Assembly (NCBI GenBank): GCA_913056215.1
Contig: CAJXMN010000002.1
Location: 1 to 64,000, forward strand
DNA: 64,000 nt
Origin: an uncultured Flavobacteriales bacterium
GTDB lineage: Bacteria; Bacteroidota; Bacteroidia; Flavobacteriales_D; Crocinitomicaceae
Direction of reading: 5' to 3'
Shown here: positions 39,359-48,869 of the stretch, in pieces
How the letters are laid out: each line of letters begins with the position of its first letter
Numbering within the stretch: position 1 is the first letter of the stretch
Made by a program: the position numbers and the translations under genes
Notes under the pieces: model-generated
Seen by the model: only the letters and a program-made list of their open reading frames with translations
Databases searched by the model: none
Told to the model about the DNA's origin: nothing

Positions 39359-40576
39359 TTAAATCTCGTGATGCAAGGATTCATCCAGGAAGGGATGATT
39401 CTTGGCCGTAAGTGGTGATTTTGACAAATTATTCAATACCACTCGGATAAAAACACCTAAGAACAGCAGCCCCATTCCAATTTCTAACAATCCCATGTGT
39501 GCAGTTGGTCCCATAGAACCTCCCATCACCATGACCCATGTATCGAGCCAGTGTCCCACAAGAATTACGATTCCAACGAACGTCAAAATGCCAGCATTTC
39601 GTTTTGCATCTCTTGACATCAAAATTAACATCGGAAACGCAAAATTTATAAAGAAAAGACCAAAATACAAGGCTTTGTAATTTTCTATACGCATCAGATA
39701 ATAGGTTGTCTCTTCGGGTATATTTGCATACCAGATTAACATGTACTGAGAGAACCAAAGATAAGACCACAAAAACGAAATGGCAAAGGTCCATTTACCG
39801 AGGTCGTGGATATGACTTTCGTTCACCTTTGGCAAATAACCTAATTTTTTCAAGTAGAGCGTAAGCACAACGAGTATAATCATCGCGCTACACCAAGACC
39901 CAGCGAAAACGTACCACCCAAAAAGCGTAGAGAACCAGTGAATGTCAATAGACATCAACCAGTCCCATGAACTCGCAGAACTAAAAACGGCAAAGAAAAC
40001 AAGGAAAACTGCCCCCTTGCGGTAATTCGTAAAGTGCAAGTCTACAGCACGATCAGGGTGCTCATCTTGTAGTCGCGAACGCTTTTTAAATCCATTCCAA
40101 AAAATCAAATAAATAGCCATATAAATCACCGTTCTAATCCAGAAGAACACTTGATTCAAGTAGGCTCCTTTACCAGCAGAAAGCTCATCGTAATGTGATC
40201 CACCTTCTTCCATCACTTCAGGATCCATCCACTGATAAATGTGTGCACCCTGCATGAAGCTAAGTGTTAGCAGTGTAATCAACATAAAAGCTATACCGAT
40301 AGGTAAAAAGCCTGCAACCGCCTCTATAAGGCGCTTAATTGCGGCATACCATCCCGTTTCTGTTGCATATTGCAGGGCCAGGAAAAACAGCGCACTCAAT
40401 CCAATTGAAAAGAAAAAGAAACTATTCGACAATAGATTTGCCATAAACTGCTGACCAAGGTGTCCATACCCGGAAGCAACGATGATTCCAATTCCTGTAA
40501 AGACAATACCGATAACCATCAATACCGTCGTCCATACTTTGGCTTTATTTGAAACTTGATATTCCATTATATCCAA
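39359..40576 (-). CDS. actF: Alternative complex III subunit ActF (quinol:cytochrome c oxidoreductase membrane subunit)
   Basis: Multi-TM; fixed position between ActE and CoxB; typical quinol:cyt c oxidoreductase sequence. Confidence 0.88.
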   Translation of the reverse strand: MDIMEYQVSNKAKVWTTVLMVIGIVFTGIGIIVASGYGHLGQQFMANLLSNSFFFFSIGLSALFFLALQYATETGWYAAIKRLIEAVAGFLPIGIAFMLITLLTLSFMQGAHIYQWMDPEVMEEGGSHYDELSAGKGAYLNQVFFWIRTVIYMAIYLIFWNGFKKRSRLQDEHPDRAVDLHFTNYRKGAVFLVFFAVFSSASSWDWLMSIDIHWFSTLFGWYVFAGSWCSAMIILVVLTLYLKKLGYLPKVNESHIHDLGKWTFAISFLWSYLWFSQYMLIWYANIPEETTYYLMRIENYKALYFGLFFINFAFPMLILMSRDAKRNAGILTFVGIVILVGHWLDTWVMVMGGSMGPTAHMGLLEIGMGLLFLGVFIRVVLNNLSKSPLTAKNHPFLDESLHHEI

Positions 40577-40598
40577 CTATTTACTTCGTTAATCCAAT

Positions 40599-41402
40599 TT
40601 ATTCTTGTTCCGTACTTTCCTGTTCAGCACCCTCTTCTTCAGTAGATTCTTCTTCAATCCCTTCTGCACCCATCTCATCGGAAGTAGCTTCAGAATCCTC
40701 AGAAAAATCACCATAATCATCAAACCTAAACTGGTTTACATAATGTACGAGTGTCCAAATTTCTTTTTTATTGAGAATCATAGAGTGAGCACCCATGGCA
40801 CCCTTTCCATAATAGATCGAATAAAACACTTGTCCGTCCCCTAAATCTGTAAGGTTTTTGTAATTAGGGACTCCAGCGTATGCACCGCTCTCTACCATTG
40901 GGCCTTTACCTTCACCATTTTCACCATGACAATGTTGACATTTTGAAGCGTAAATTTTTTCACCTCTGTCCAGAACGGCATCCACATTTTCAGCTGTCAA
41001 CTGAATAGGGTTTTTATCTGTTTTCGCCTTTTTATATTCTGTATCGACACTATCGCTGAGGGTCCACCCTTCTGCTTCATATAAACCGTGTGTAACATTA
41101 GCTGCCTTACTAGCCTTTCGGTGGTACGGTAACATCATCGCCACTTCTAAAGAGTCCGTTCCACGGTAAGGAATCGTTCGGTGAGGAGGACGCAAAGCAC
41201 TTTGCTGAGTTTTGTATTTTTCCACCTCTTTCCCCTGAATATGACCATAGTCAACATACGGCTCTACAGCTGGTGAACGATACATATCTGGCATGTATTC
41301 CAAACCTGAAGAATCAGGATCGGTGACACATGATGAAACGACAATCATACCAGCACCTAATGCGGTAACATAACTTGCTATTGCCTTTAATTTTTTCTTC
41401 AT
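40599..41402 (-). CDS. actE: Alternative complex III subunit ActE, monoheme c-type cytochrome lipoprotein
   Basis: Lipobox VSSCVTDPDSSG; CQHCHGENGEGKGPMVE; Glu-rich C-terminus. Confidence 0.9.
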   Translation of the reverse strand: MKKKLKAIASYVTALGAGMIVVSSCVTDPDSSGLEYMPDMYRSPAVEPYVDYGHIQGKEVEKYKTQQSALRPPHRTIPYRGTDSLEVAMMLPYHRKASKAANVTHGLYEAEGWTLSDSVDTEYKKAKTDKNPIQLTAENVDAVLDRGEKIYASKCQHCHGENGEGKGPMVESGAYAGVPNYKNLTDLGDGQVFYSIYYGKGAMGAHSMILNKKEIWTLVHYVNQFRFDDYGDFSEDSEATSDEMGAEGIEEESTEEEGAEQESTEQE

Positions 41403-41408
41403 GGCAAA

Positions 41409-41945
41409 TTATTTAATTTCTTTTTGATCTAGTTCAACTACTCCTGTTTCCTTCAACATCGCCTCCAATTGATCCGATTTGTAGGATTCATTTTCAGATA
41501 AACGTAACTCCATTACAAAACGATCATCTGTTGTACGAGGATCTGGATTTTCAGCCGGCATACCAGGAATGGTATGGTTTCTCAACAAATAAGTAATTGC
41601 CATTCCATGAGCTGCACATAGTACTGTAAACTCAAAAGTAATCGGTACGAATGCAAGGAAGTTTTCTAAATAGCTAAAACTCGGTTTACCACCAATGTTC
41701 ATTGGCCAGTCCTGAACCATGAAATAGTTCATCCCGATGGTCGCTAACATCAGCCCTGTCAGACCATAAAGAAAGGCCATAATACCCAGGCGCGTATCTT
41801 TAACACCAATAATGGGATCAATACCATGTATGGGGAATGGCGAGAATACTTCATTCACCTTAATACCCTTAGACACCAACTTCTTCGCGCCCGCTTTGAG
41901 CACTTCATCGTCATCGTACATTGCATATATTACAGTATCTGCCAT
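41409..41945 (-). CDS. actD: Alternative complex III subunit ActD (DUF3341)
   Basis: SPFPIHGIDPIIGVKDTRLGIMAFLYGLTG; two TM helices; position in operon. Confidence 0.92.
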   Translation of the reverse strand: MADTVIYAMYDDDEVLKAGAKKLVSKGIKVNEVFSPFPIHGIDPIIGVKDTRLGIMAFLYGLTGLMLATIGMNYFMVQDWPMNIGGKPSFSYLENFLAFVPITFEFTVLCAAHGMAITYLLRNHTIPGMPAENPDPRTTDDRFVMELRLSENESYKSDQLEAMLKETGVVELDQKEIK

Positions 41946-41949
41946 GTCC

Positions 41950-43707
41950 TTAGTTATTATTATTGTTATTCATTAAATCTTTCGCTTGTTCCGCCCAATC
42001 ATTCTCAGCTCTACCCAGTTTTGCACCGGTTATTTGCTCGAGCGTAGAAATATCTTCTGGGGTTAATTTAGCGATTTGTTCAAGCGTAAATATTCCTATA
42101 TCATTCAATTTCGTCTCGATGACTGGACCTAATCCTTTAATTTGTTTCAAGTCAACTTTATCTTCTTTGCTGGCCGAACCAATGCGATCGAGGAGTTTAT
42201 TTAGCTGAGTTTCGTGTTTATCCTCAGAGGCTGTTGTTTCAGTTGTTGAAGACTGACTTCCCTCGTTTGAAGATGTGCCAGATGCCGTTCCCTTATTCGC
42301 TAAATGTTGTTCACTTAAACTGAAAGCAGGACTGTGCGCATCCCCATTTTTAAACGATTCACCAGAACCTCGTAAAATCGATTTAATCTCATTCAAAGCA
42401 AGTACCGGAAAGAATCGTGCAAACAATAGGAAGAACACAAAGAACAAGCCGATCGTTCCAACGAATACACCAATATCAATGTGCGTTGGGTAGAACATAC
42501 TCCATGATGAGGGTAAGTAGTCACGGTGAACGGATGTAACTATAATAACAAAACGCTCAAACCACATACCGATGTTGACCACAATTGAGATCACGAAGGT
42601 AAACAAAAGACTTCTTCTCAATTTTCTAAACCACATCAACTGGGGAGAGACCACATTACAAGTCATCATCGAAGCATAAGCCCACCAATAAGGTCCCGTT
42701 GCTCTGTTTATAAAAGCATAAGCTTCATATTCTACTCCTGAATACCACGAAACGAAAAGCTCTGTCAAATAAGCAACACCCACAATTGAACCCGTTACCA
42801 TAATAACGATATTCATATATTCGACGTGTTTCGTGTGAATGTATGCTTCTAACTTCATCGCCTTACGCATCACTAGCAGTAATGTTTGTACCATGGCAAA
42901 TCCTGAGAAAACCGCTCCAGCAACGAAATAAGGAGGGAAAATCGTGGTATGCCAACCGGGGATAACAGAAGTAGCAAAGTCAAATGATACAATTGAGTGT
43001 ACAGAGAATACAAGTGGAGTTGCTAATCCTGCCAATACTAATGATACCAACTCAAAGCGATTCCAATGCTTTGCTTTTCCGGTCCAACCGAAAGAAAGCA
43101 TTGAGTACATGCGTTTCGGGATCGGTTTTTTCACGCGATCACGAATTGTTGCAAAATCTGGAAGCAAACCGATATACCAAAAGACGAGCGAAACAGATAA
43201 ATAAGTCGAAATCGCAAAAACGTCCCAGAGAAGTGGCGAATTAAAGTTCGGCCATAACGAACCAAACTGGTTAGGCAAAGGCAATACCCAGTAAGCCACC
43301 CATATCCTACCCATGTGAATGAGCGGGAACAAACCTGCCATAAATACGGCAAAAATAGTCATCGCCTCAGCTGACCGGTTAATGGCCATTCTCCATTTTT
43401 GACGAAATAACAACAATACGGCAGAGATAAGTGTACCGGCGTGTCCAATACCAACCCACCACACAAAGTTTGTAATATCCCATGCCCAACCGACAGTTTT
43501 ATTTAAGCCCCAGGTACCAATTCCAGTACCGAGTAAATACAAAATACATCCCACACCATACAAACCAATGATGGCTGCGATGGCGAACAGAATATACCAG
43601 GTTTTGGGCGCTTTGTCTTCTATAGGCTTACAAACGTCCTCAGTAACGTCGTGATACGTTTTGTGACCTAATATCAGGGGTTCTCTGATTGCTGCTTCTT
43701 TATGCAT
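41950..43707 (-). CDS. actC: Alternative complex III subunit ActC (NrfD/PsrC-like) with C-terminal helix-hairpin-helix-like extension
   Basis: NrfD-like multi-TM protein followed by a Ser/Thr/Glu-rich linker and DLKQIKGLGPVIETKLNDIGIFTLEQIAKLTPEDI. Confidence 0.92.
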   Translation of the reverse strand: MHKEAAIREPLILGHKTYHDVTEDVCKPIEDKAPKTWYILFAIAAIIGLYGVGCILYLLGTGIGTWGLNKTVGWAWDITNFVWWVGIGHAGTLISAVLLLFRQKWRMAINRSAEAMTIFAVFMAGLFPLIHMGRIWVAYWVLPLPNQFGSLWPNFNSPLLWDVFAISTYLSVSLVFWYIGLLPDFATIRDRVKKPIPKRMYSMLSFGWTGKAKHWNRFELVSLVLAGLATPLVFSVHSIVSFDFATSVIPGWHTTIFPPYFVAGAVFSGFAMVQTLLLVMRKAMKLEAYIHTKHVEYMNIVIMVTGSIVGVAYLTELFVSWYSGVEYEAYAFINRATGPYWWAYASMMTCNVVSPQLMWFRKLRRSLLFTFVISIVVNIGMWFERFVIIVTSVHRDYLPSSWSMFYPTHIDIGVFVGTIGLFFVFFLLFARFFPVLALNEIKSILRGSGESFKNGDAHSPAFSLSEQHLANKGTASGTSSNEGSQSSTTETTASEDKHETQLNKLLDRIGSASKEDKVDLKQIKGLGPVIETKLNDIGIFTLEQIAKLTPEDISTLEQITGAKLGRAENDWAEQAKDLMNNNNNN

Positions 43708-43725
43708 TACAATTCAATTTATCGT

Positions 43726-46700
43726 TTAATGATGTGTATTCGTTTCATGTTCTCCCTCATGGCTATCATGCCCTCCATGATGCGCACTTTCTTCCAGTTC
43801 TTCCTGGATTTCAGCGAGGTCCTCATTATCTTCGTTTCTCACCTTAACTTTGTACCAAATATTGGGTTTAACTCCAATTTCTTCCAATGCTTGATAAGCG
43901 CGTTTATCTTCAGACGATTTTCTCACTGCTGATTCTGAATCATTCCAGTCACCAACTGTTATAGCATCTGCTGGACAAGCTTCAGAGCAAGCCGTTGTAA
44001 CATCACCGTCTTCCACAGGTCGTTGTTCTTTCTTTGCATTCAATTTACCTTCCTGAATTTTTTGAACGCAGAATGAACATTTTTCCATCACACCTCGAGT
44101 ACGAACAGTAACATCTGGATTCAGAACCATTCTTCCGAGGTCGTCCTGAGCGGGGTTCACTTCGCTAAATTTCTTGTATGAAGGATAGTTGAACCAGTTA
44201 AAGCGACGCACTTTGTAAGGGCAGTTATTTGCACAATAACGTGTTCCAATGCAACGATTGTATGTCATTTGATTCAAACCTTCATTGGAGTGTGTAGTTG
44301 CCGCAACGGGGCAAACCGTCTCACACGGTGCGTGGTTACAATGGTGACACATCATTGGCTGATGGACAACCTTAGGGTTAGATGCAGGCTTTTCGGCATC
44401 ATCATAACTAAATGTGTCCTTATCTTCGCGTTGACCGACAGTTGCTTCCTCTCCTGATGCGTAGTAACGATCTAAACGCAACCAATGCATTTCACGCCCT
44501 CTTCTCACTTCATCTTTCCCAACTACGGGAACATTATTCTCTGATTGACAAGCAACAAGACATGCTCCACATCCAAAACAAGATGACAGATCAATAGTCA
44601 TTCCCCATCGATGTCCAACGTTTTCAACTGGGTGTGCATCCCAAAGGTCAAATTCTTTTAACGGTGCCTCTACGTGATCTCCTTCATTATTAATCTTTTG
44701 AAGGGTCCAATCGGGGTTATAAGCTTCTTTGGAATGGTGCTTATAGATATCAAATGTAGTTTCACGTACAATCGAATTACGACCCATCACCGTTTGGTGA
44801 ATTTGCGTGGTTGCAATAGGATAAGTGCCACCCGTTTTTTCAATCGTAGCTGCATTCGAGAAGAGTATCGAATCTCCTACAACTTTAGCCATTCGGAAAG
44901 CATTCTTACCGATCGGCTTTCTATTACCATTTTTATCTTCTGCATACCCTCCATATTCTTTTGTTTGAAAGGCTGCTTTACCAATTTTTTCTCCATTTTC
45001 ACCACGTCCATAACCGAGTGCGAGACCAACTGTTCCAGTCGCCTGACCTGGTGAAGGATAAACGGGTAATTCATAAACAACATTGCCCACCGTAATTTTT
45101 GCTAGCGAAGCGCCGTGTTCTTGATCTATTTCTAAATTGTAACCCTTCGCTTCCATGGTAGAAGGGTTCATCGTAATATAATTATCCCACGTCACTTTCG
45201 AAATTGGATCTGGCATCTCTTGAAGCCATGGATTATTCGCATGATCTCCAGCTCCGATAGCAGCTTTTTGATACAACACGACCTCCCAATCTCCTGCAAC
45301 TGGTAAATCTTTTTTCACATTATTCAGCGCTCCATCATTAAACGAAGGTTCAGATGCATTCGCGGCTGTTTTTGACATTACACTATCGTGTACAGTCTTG
45401 TTCCAGAACATATCAAAGTTTGGATATGCGCTGGTATCGTATCCATTGTGTCTCCAGGTTTCCTGCATGAAGTTGAGAAAAACCTTGCTGTCCTTACCTT
45501 CGCGACTAGCATTATCAGACCAAACGAGGAACGACTCCTGAGCCGCCACGGTGTCGTGTAAAGGGCGTATTGTTGGCTGAGCGATCGCATATTCATTCGC
45601 TTTTGGAGAAAAATCATTCCAGGCTTCCAACGCATGGTGATCTGGCACAATAAATTCGCATTTTGTTGCCGTTTCATCAGCGTACTGCGCGAGCGATACT
45701 GTCAAATTCACATTCTTCAGTCCTTCAGCAAAACCCTTACCAGTTTTCGCAGAGTAAACAGGGTTTGTGTTGTAGAAGAAAATTGCATCTGGTCCCTTTC
45801 CTTTAGCGACGTCAGCAACAAGTTTATTCATCTTATCATCTTCAGAAGCAAACAGTTGAATTGGGTTATTCAAATTGATAGTTTCACTGTATGCACCGAT
45901 CAATTTATTCAACTTATTCACTAATACCTGGATACCAACACTGTTCGATCCAGAAACAACGAGGCCCGATCCCTTTTTCAAATCGGAAGCCATCTTTTTA
46001 ACCATTGCAGCATCAACAGATTTTGGTAAAGTAGAATCAACTCCAGTTGACCCCCCTCCACAAGCTTTTATCAGAGTTGACAAAACTGCTGCCTCCTCAG
46101 AAGGTTTGATCATGATTCGTTCGTCAGCATTAGAGCCTGTAATCGACATGTTCGATTCAATCTGATAATGCTTAGACATCCAGTCATTATCTGGATTTCT
46201 TCGCTCTCCATATTGCTTAACAAACTGTGTTGATAACAACCACGAATTGAGGAAGTCTGCACCAAAACTCACAATTGTTTTTGCTTTTGAAAAATCATAA
46301 TCAGGAATGATTGCTTTTCCAAAAGTACTTTCGTTGGCTTTGCGCATGCCGTGGTATGAAACCGCATCATATTCGATATGTTCAAAACCAGCGCCACTTG
46401 TTGCAGCAGAAACCAGTTGATCCACATCATTTTCAGCTGCAGCTTCTGCCATATCAATGGCTTGTTGATGCTTGTTTTTACCCTCCACGTAATCGCCAAA
46501 CTTTCGGATCGCACGGTAAGATGAAGGTGAGGCTAGTGTGTTCGACACAACAACAACCTTCCCTTTATTAGCAATAATCTTGTCAAGCTTTTTCTTGATA
46601 GCACTATCCACTTCTGCAGTTGCAGTTGGTTCACCATTCGCCTGGGCGTACTCTAGACGCTCGCTATCGTACAATGAAAGAACAGAGCCTATAATCTGAG

Positions 46701-47100
46701 GATTCACAGTTCCTTTCGTGAATCCGTAATCTTTATTTCCTTTTATAAAAATAGGACGACCTTCTCGCGTTTTAACGAGAATGTTCGCATAAGAGTTTCC
46801 GTCGTAATAAGTGGAAGCATACCAAGTAGCAACACCTGGGGTTACTTCTTCCGGCTTGTTTACATAAGGAACCGCTTTTGTCACCGGCGCCTCACATGCG
46901 GCAATTGTAGCCGCTGCCACACTAAAGCCTAAAAACTTCAAAAAGTCTCTGCGCGGGGTAGATGATTCAGATAATTGCTCATCATTCATAAACTCATCTA
47001 CACTCACATCTTTCGTGAACTCTTGATCTCTCTGTTCAACGAAACCAGGCGTTTCATTCAACTCTTCAAGACCTTTCCAATATTTTCTGTTCATTGCCAT
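43726..47100 (-). CDS. actB: Alternative complex III subunit ActB (TAT-variant-translocated molybdopterin-like oxidoreductase fused to 4Fe-4S ferredoxin)
   Basis: TPRRDFLKFLGFSVAAATIAACEAP; CFGCGACLVACQSENNVP; CHHCNHAPCETVCPVAAT; CIGTRYCANNCPYKVRRFNW. Confidence 0.95.
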   Translation of the reverse strand: MAMNRKYWKGLEELNETPGFVEQRDQEFTKDVSVDEFMNDEQLSESSTPRRDFLKFLGFSVAAATIAACEAPVTKAVPYVNKPEEVTPGVATWYASTYYDGNSYANILVKTREGRPIFIKGNKDYGFTKGTVNPQIIGSVLSLYDSERLEYAQANGEPTATAEVDSAIKKKLDKIIANKGKVVVVSNTLASPSSYRAIRKFGDYVEGKNKHQQAIDMAEAAAENDVDQLVSAATSGAGFEHIEYDAVSYHGMRKANESTFGKAIIPDYDFSKAKTIVSFGADFLNSWLLSTQFVKQYGERRNPDNDWMSKHYQIESNMSITGSNADERIMIKPSEEAAVLSTLIKACGGGSTGVDSTLPKSVDAAMVKKMASDLKKGSGLVVSGSNSVGIQVLVNKLNKLIGAYSETINLNNPIQLFASEDDKMNKLVADVAKGKGPDAIFFYNTNPVYSAKTGKGFAEGLKNVNLTVSLAQYADETATKCEFIVPDHHALEAWNDFSPKANEYAIAQPTIRPLHDTVAAQESFLVWSDNASREGKDSKVFLNFMQETWRHNGYDTSAYPNFDMFWNKTVHDSVMSKTAANASEPSFNDGALNNVKKDLPVAGDWEVVLYQKAAIGAGDHANNPWLQEMPDPISKVTWDNYITMNPSTMEAKGYNLEIDQEHGASLAKITVGNVVYELPVYPSPGQATGTVGLALGYGRGENGEKIGKAAFQTKEYGGYAEDKNGNRKPIGKNAFRMAKVVGDSILFSNAATIEKTGGTYPIATTQIHQTVMGRNSIVRETTFDIYKHHSKEAYNPDWTLQKINNEGDHVEAPLKEFDLWDAHPVENVGHRWGMTIDLSSCFGCGACLVACQSENNVPVVGKDEVRRGREMHWLRLDRYYASGEEATVGQREDKDTFSYDDAEKPASNPKVVHQPMMCHHCNHAPCETVCPVAATTHSNEGLNQMTYNRCIGTRYCANNCPYKVRRFNWFNYPSYKKFSEVNPAQDDLGRMVLNPDVTVRTRGVMEKCSFCVQKIQEGKLNAKKEQRPVEDGDVTTACSEACPADAITVGDWNDSESAVRKSSEDKRAYQALEEIGVKPNIWYKVKVRNEDNEDLAEIQEELEESAHHGGHDSHEGEHETNTHH

Positions 47101-47134
47101 ATCTAATTAAGCTATCAACTCTATTTTACAAATG

Positions 47135-48454
47135 TTAGTAGTGGCATTTTGCACACTCCCAACCTCCAAGCTCTTTTACGGTCACCTTACCATCTTCCAG
47201 ATAATCTTCATAAAGTGACTCGTCGTTTTCTAATAAACGCTTGTGAATCTCATCGTAATATCCACCTTCTCCTTCAACTGGTCCACTCGAAACTTCTTTC
47301 TTACCATGACACTCTATACACCATCCCATCGTAAGTGTTGGTTTTGTAAGCTGAACATTTCCTTCGATTTTATTCAACTCTTCAACCGGTTTGACCTGAG
47401 GAAGCTCTTTTTGTTTCGTCATATCCCCGTGACACTGCTTACAATCAATCCCACCCACTTTTACGTGTTGAGAGTGATTAAAATATACATGATCAGGAAG
47501 GCTGTGCACTTTATTCCATACAATATTTTGCGTTTCTCCTGAATAAGCGCCAGCCCCTTCAGGATCAAACCCAGCAGCTTCATATATCTTATTTATTTCT
47601 TTCGCTTGGGTCTCGTTACCTTTGATTTGTTTGTGACAGTTCATACAAACATTTACCGTAGGAATACCAGCAGACTTTGACTTATCCGCAGAATTGTGAC
47701 AGTATTTACAATCAATACCATTCGTCCCAGCGTGAATATCATGAGGGAATTGAATGGGTTGACTTGGCTGATAAGAAGTGACGACGCCTACTTGATAAAG
47801 CTGCAAAAACAGTCCGACGATCAGTCCTACAACAATAACTAAAACACCTACACCTACTACTTTTCTGTTTCGGTAAATCCATTTTTTAATTTCATCACCG
47901 TAGGTCATTTCATCACCATCTTCCTTGTCAATATATTGCAGCTGACGACGAACACCTCCAACAGACAGAATGATTACAATAAATATAATCGCTACTACAT
48001 ACCAAATCCATCCTAGCGATTGGTCCGTTTCGGCAGATCCACCAACATTTTGAGCCGTTGCTGCGCCAGCATCACCACTCCCTCCAGCGCCAGGCTTAGG
48101 TTGTGCATCAACATAATCTAAAATGGCATCGATTTGATCATTCGTTAAACTCGTAAAAAGTGACATCGCTGTTGGAGACCATTCAGAAACTTCCTTAGCG
48201 TAAGGATCATTTGCAGCAGCTACTTGCCAGTTCTTGACCCATTGATAAATCGAACCTTCTTTTGCTCCTCCGTCTTCCCATTTCTGGCGAACCTCGTAAA
48301 GCTTAGGCCCTGTCATGTCTTTGTGCGGCTGGTGACATGTTGCACACTTGGAGTTGAATAAAGCCTCACCTTCTTGAGCAATACTCGTATTGGAGACTAC
48401 CATTAAGAGCGCTGAGAACAACGCGAACAACCATCTATTTCCTGTAATAAACAT
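47135..48454 (-). CDS. actA: Alternative complex III subunit ActA, multiheme cytochrome c
   Basis: Six CxxCH motifs: CATCH, CKYCH, CMNCH, CKQCH, CIECH, CAKCH; two TM segments. Confidence 0.93.
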   Translation of the reverse strand: MFITGNRWLFALFSALLMVVSNTSIAQEGEALFNSKCATCHQPHKDMTGPKLYEVRQKWEDGGAKEGSIYQWVKNWQVAAANDPYAKEVSEWSPTAMSLFTSLTNDQIDAILDYVDAQPKPGAGGSGDAGAATAQNVGGSAETDQSLGWIWYVVAIIFIVIILSVGGVRRQLQYIDKEDGDEMTYGDEIKKWIYRNRKVVGVGVLVIVVGLIVGLFLQLYQVGVVTSYQPSQPIQFPHDIHAGTNGIDCKYCHNSADKSKSAGIPTVNVCMNCHKQIKGNETQAKEINKIYEAAGFDPEGAGAYSGETQNIVWNKVHSLPDHVYFNHSQHVKVGGIDCKQCHGDMTKQKELPQVKPVEELNKIEGNVQLTKPTLTMGWCIECHGKKEVSSGPVEGEGGYYDEIHKRLLENDESLYEDYLEDGKVTVKELGGWECAKCHY

Positions 48455-48522
48455 CTGATTCTTAGATATTTTTATTTATAATTTCAAATCATAACATGCC
48501 TCAGCAAGACATTTATCGAAAG

Positions 48523-48530
48523 CAAAAATA
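48523..48530 (-). promoter_or_regulatory. -7 box (TATTTTTG) upstream of the act operon
   Basis: CAAAAATA on + strand; about 69 nt upstream of the actA ATG; weak -33. Confidence 0.35.
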
Positions 48531-48811
48531 GCAGATTCACTACATAAGCTGACAGTTTTATGACAATTTTCACTCCGTTCATTTTAATTTAAAACGATTC
48601 TAAATAATTCTCAAGCAGCTATTATTGCTACTTATCTGATAATACAACGCCTAGACGGTCATCCGATCTCGAACACGGTTTTAACTTATTTTTGCAAGTT
48701 ATACACAAGAACCCTCTATATGTTGATAAAATTTCCGGTAGTCAATACATTTTTGCTAGACGTCCATTAAAAAAGTTAGGTTCCTCTTCTAAATATAGCA
48801 ATTTTCATCAT

Positions 48812-48837
48812 AAAAAAAGCTCCCTACCTTTCAGATA
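48812..48837 (-). terminator. Rho-independent terminator for the ALDH gene
   Basis: Minus strand GCTCCCTA-TCTGAAAGG-TAGGGAGC-TTTTTTT. Confidence 0.8.
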
Positions 48838-48869
48838 GGGAGCCTCCACATTTACTTTAAGCACTCTTA

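Noticed and set aside
43726-47100. Very large fused molybdopterin-like/FeS protein considered as an unusual fusion
   Set aside because: Matches the standard ActB architecture of alternative complex III.
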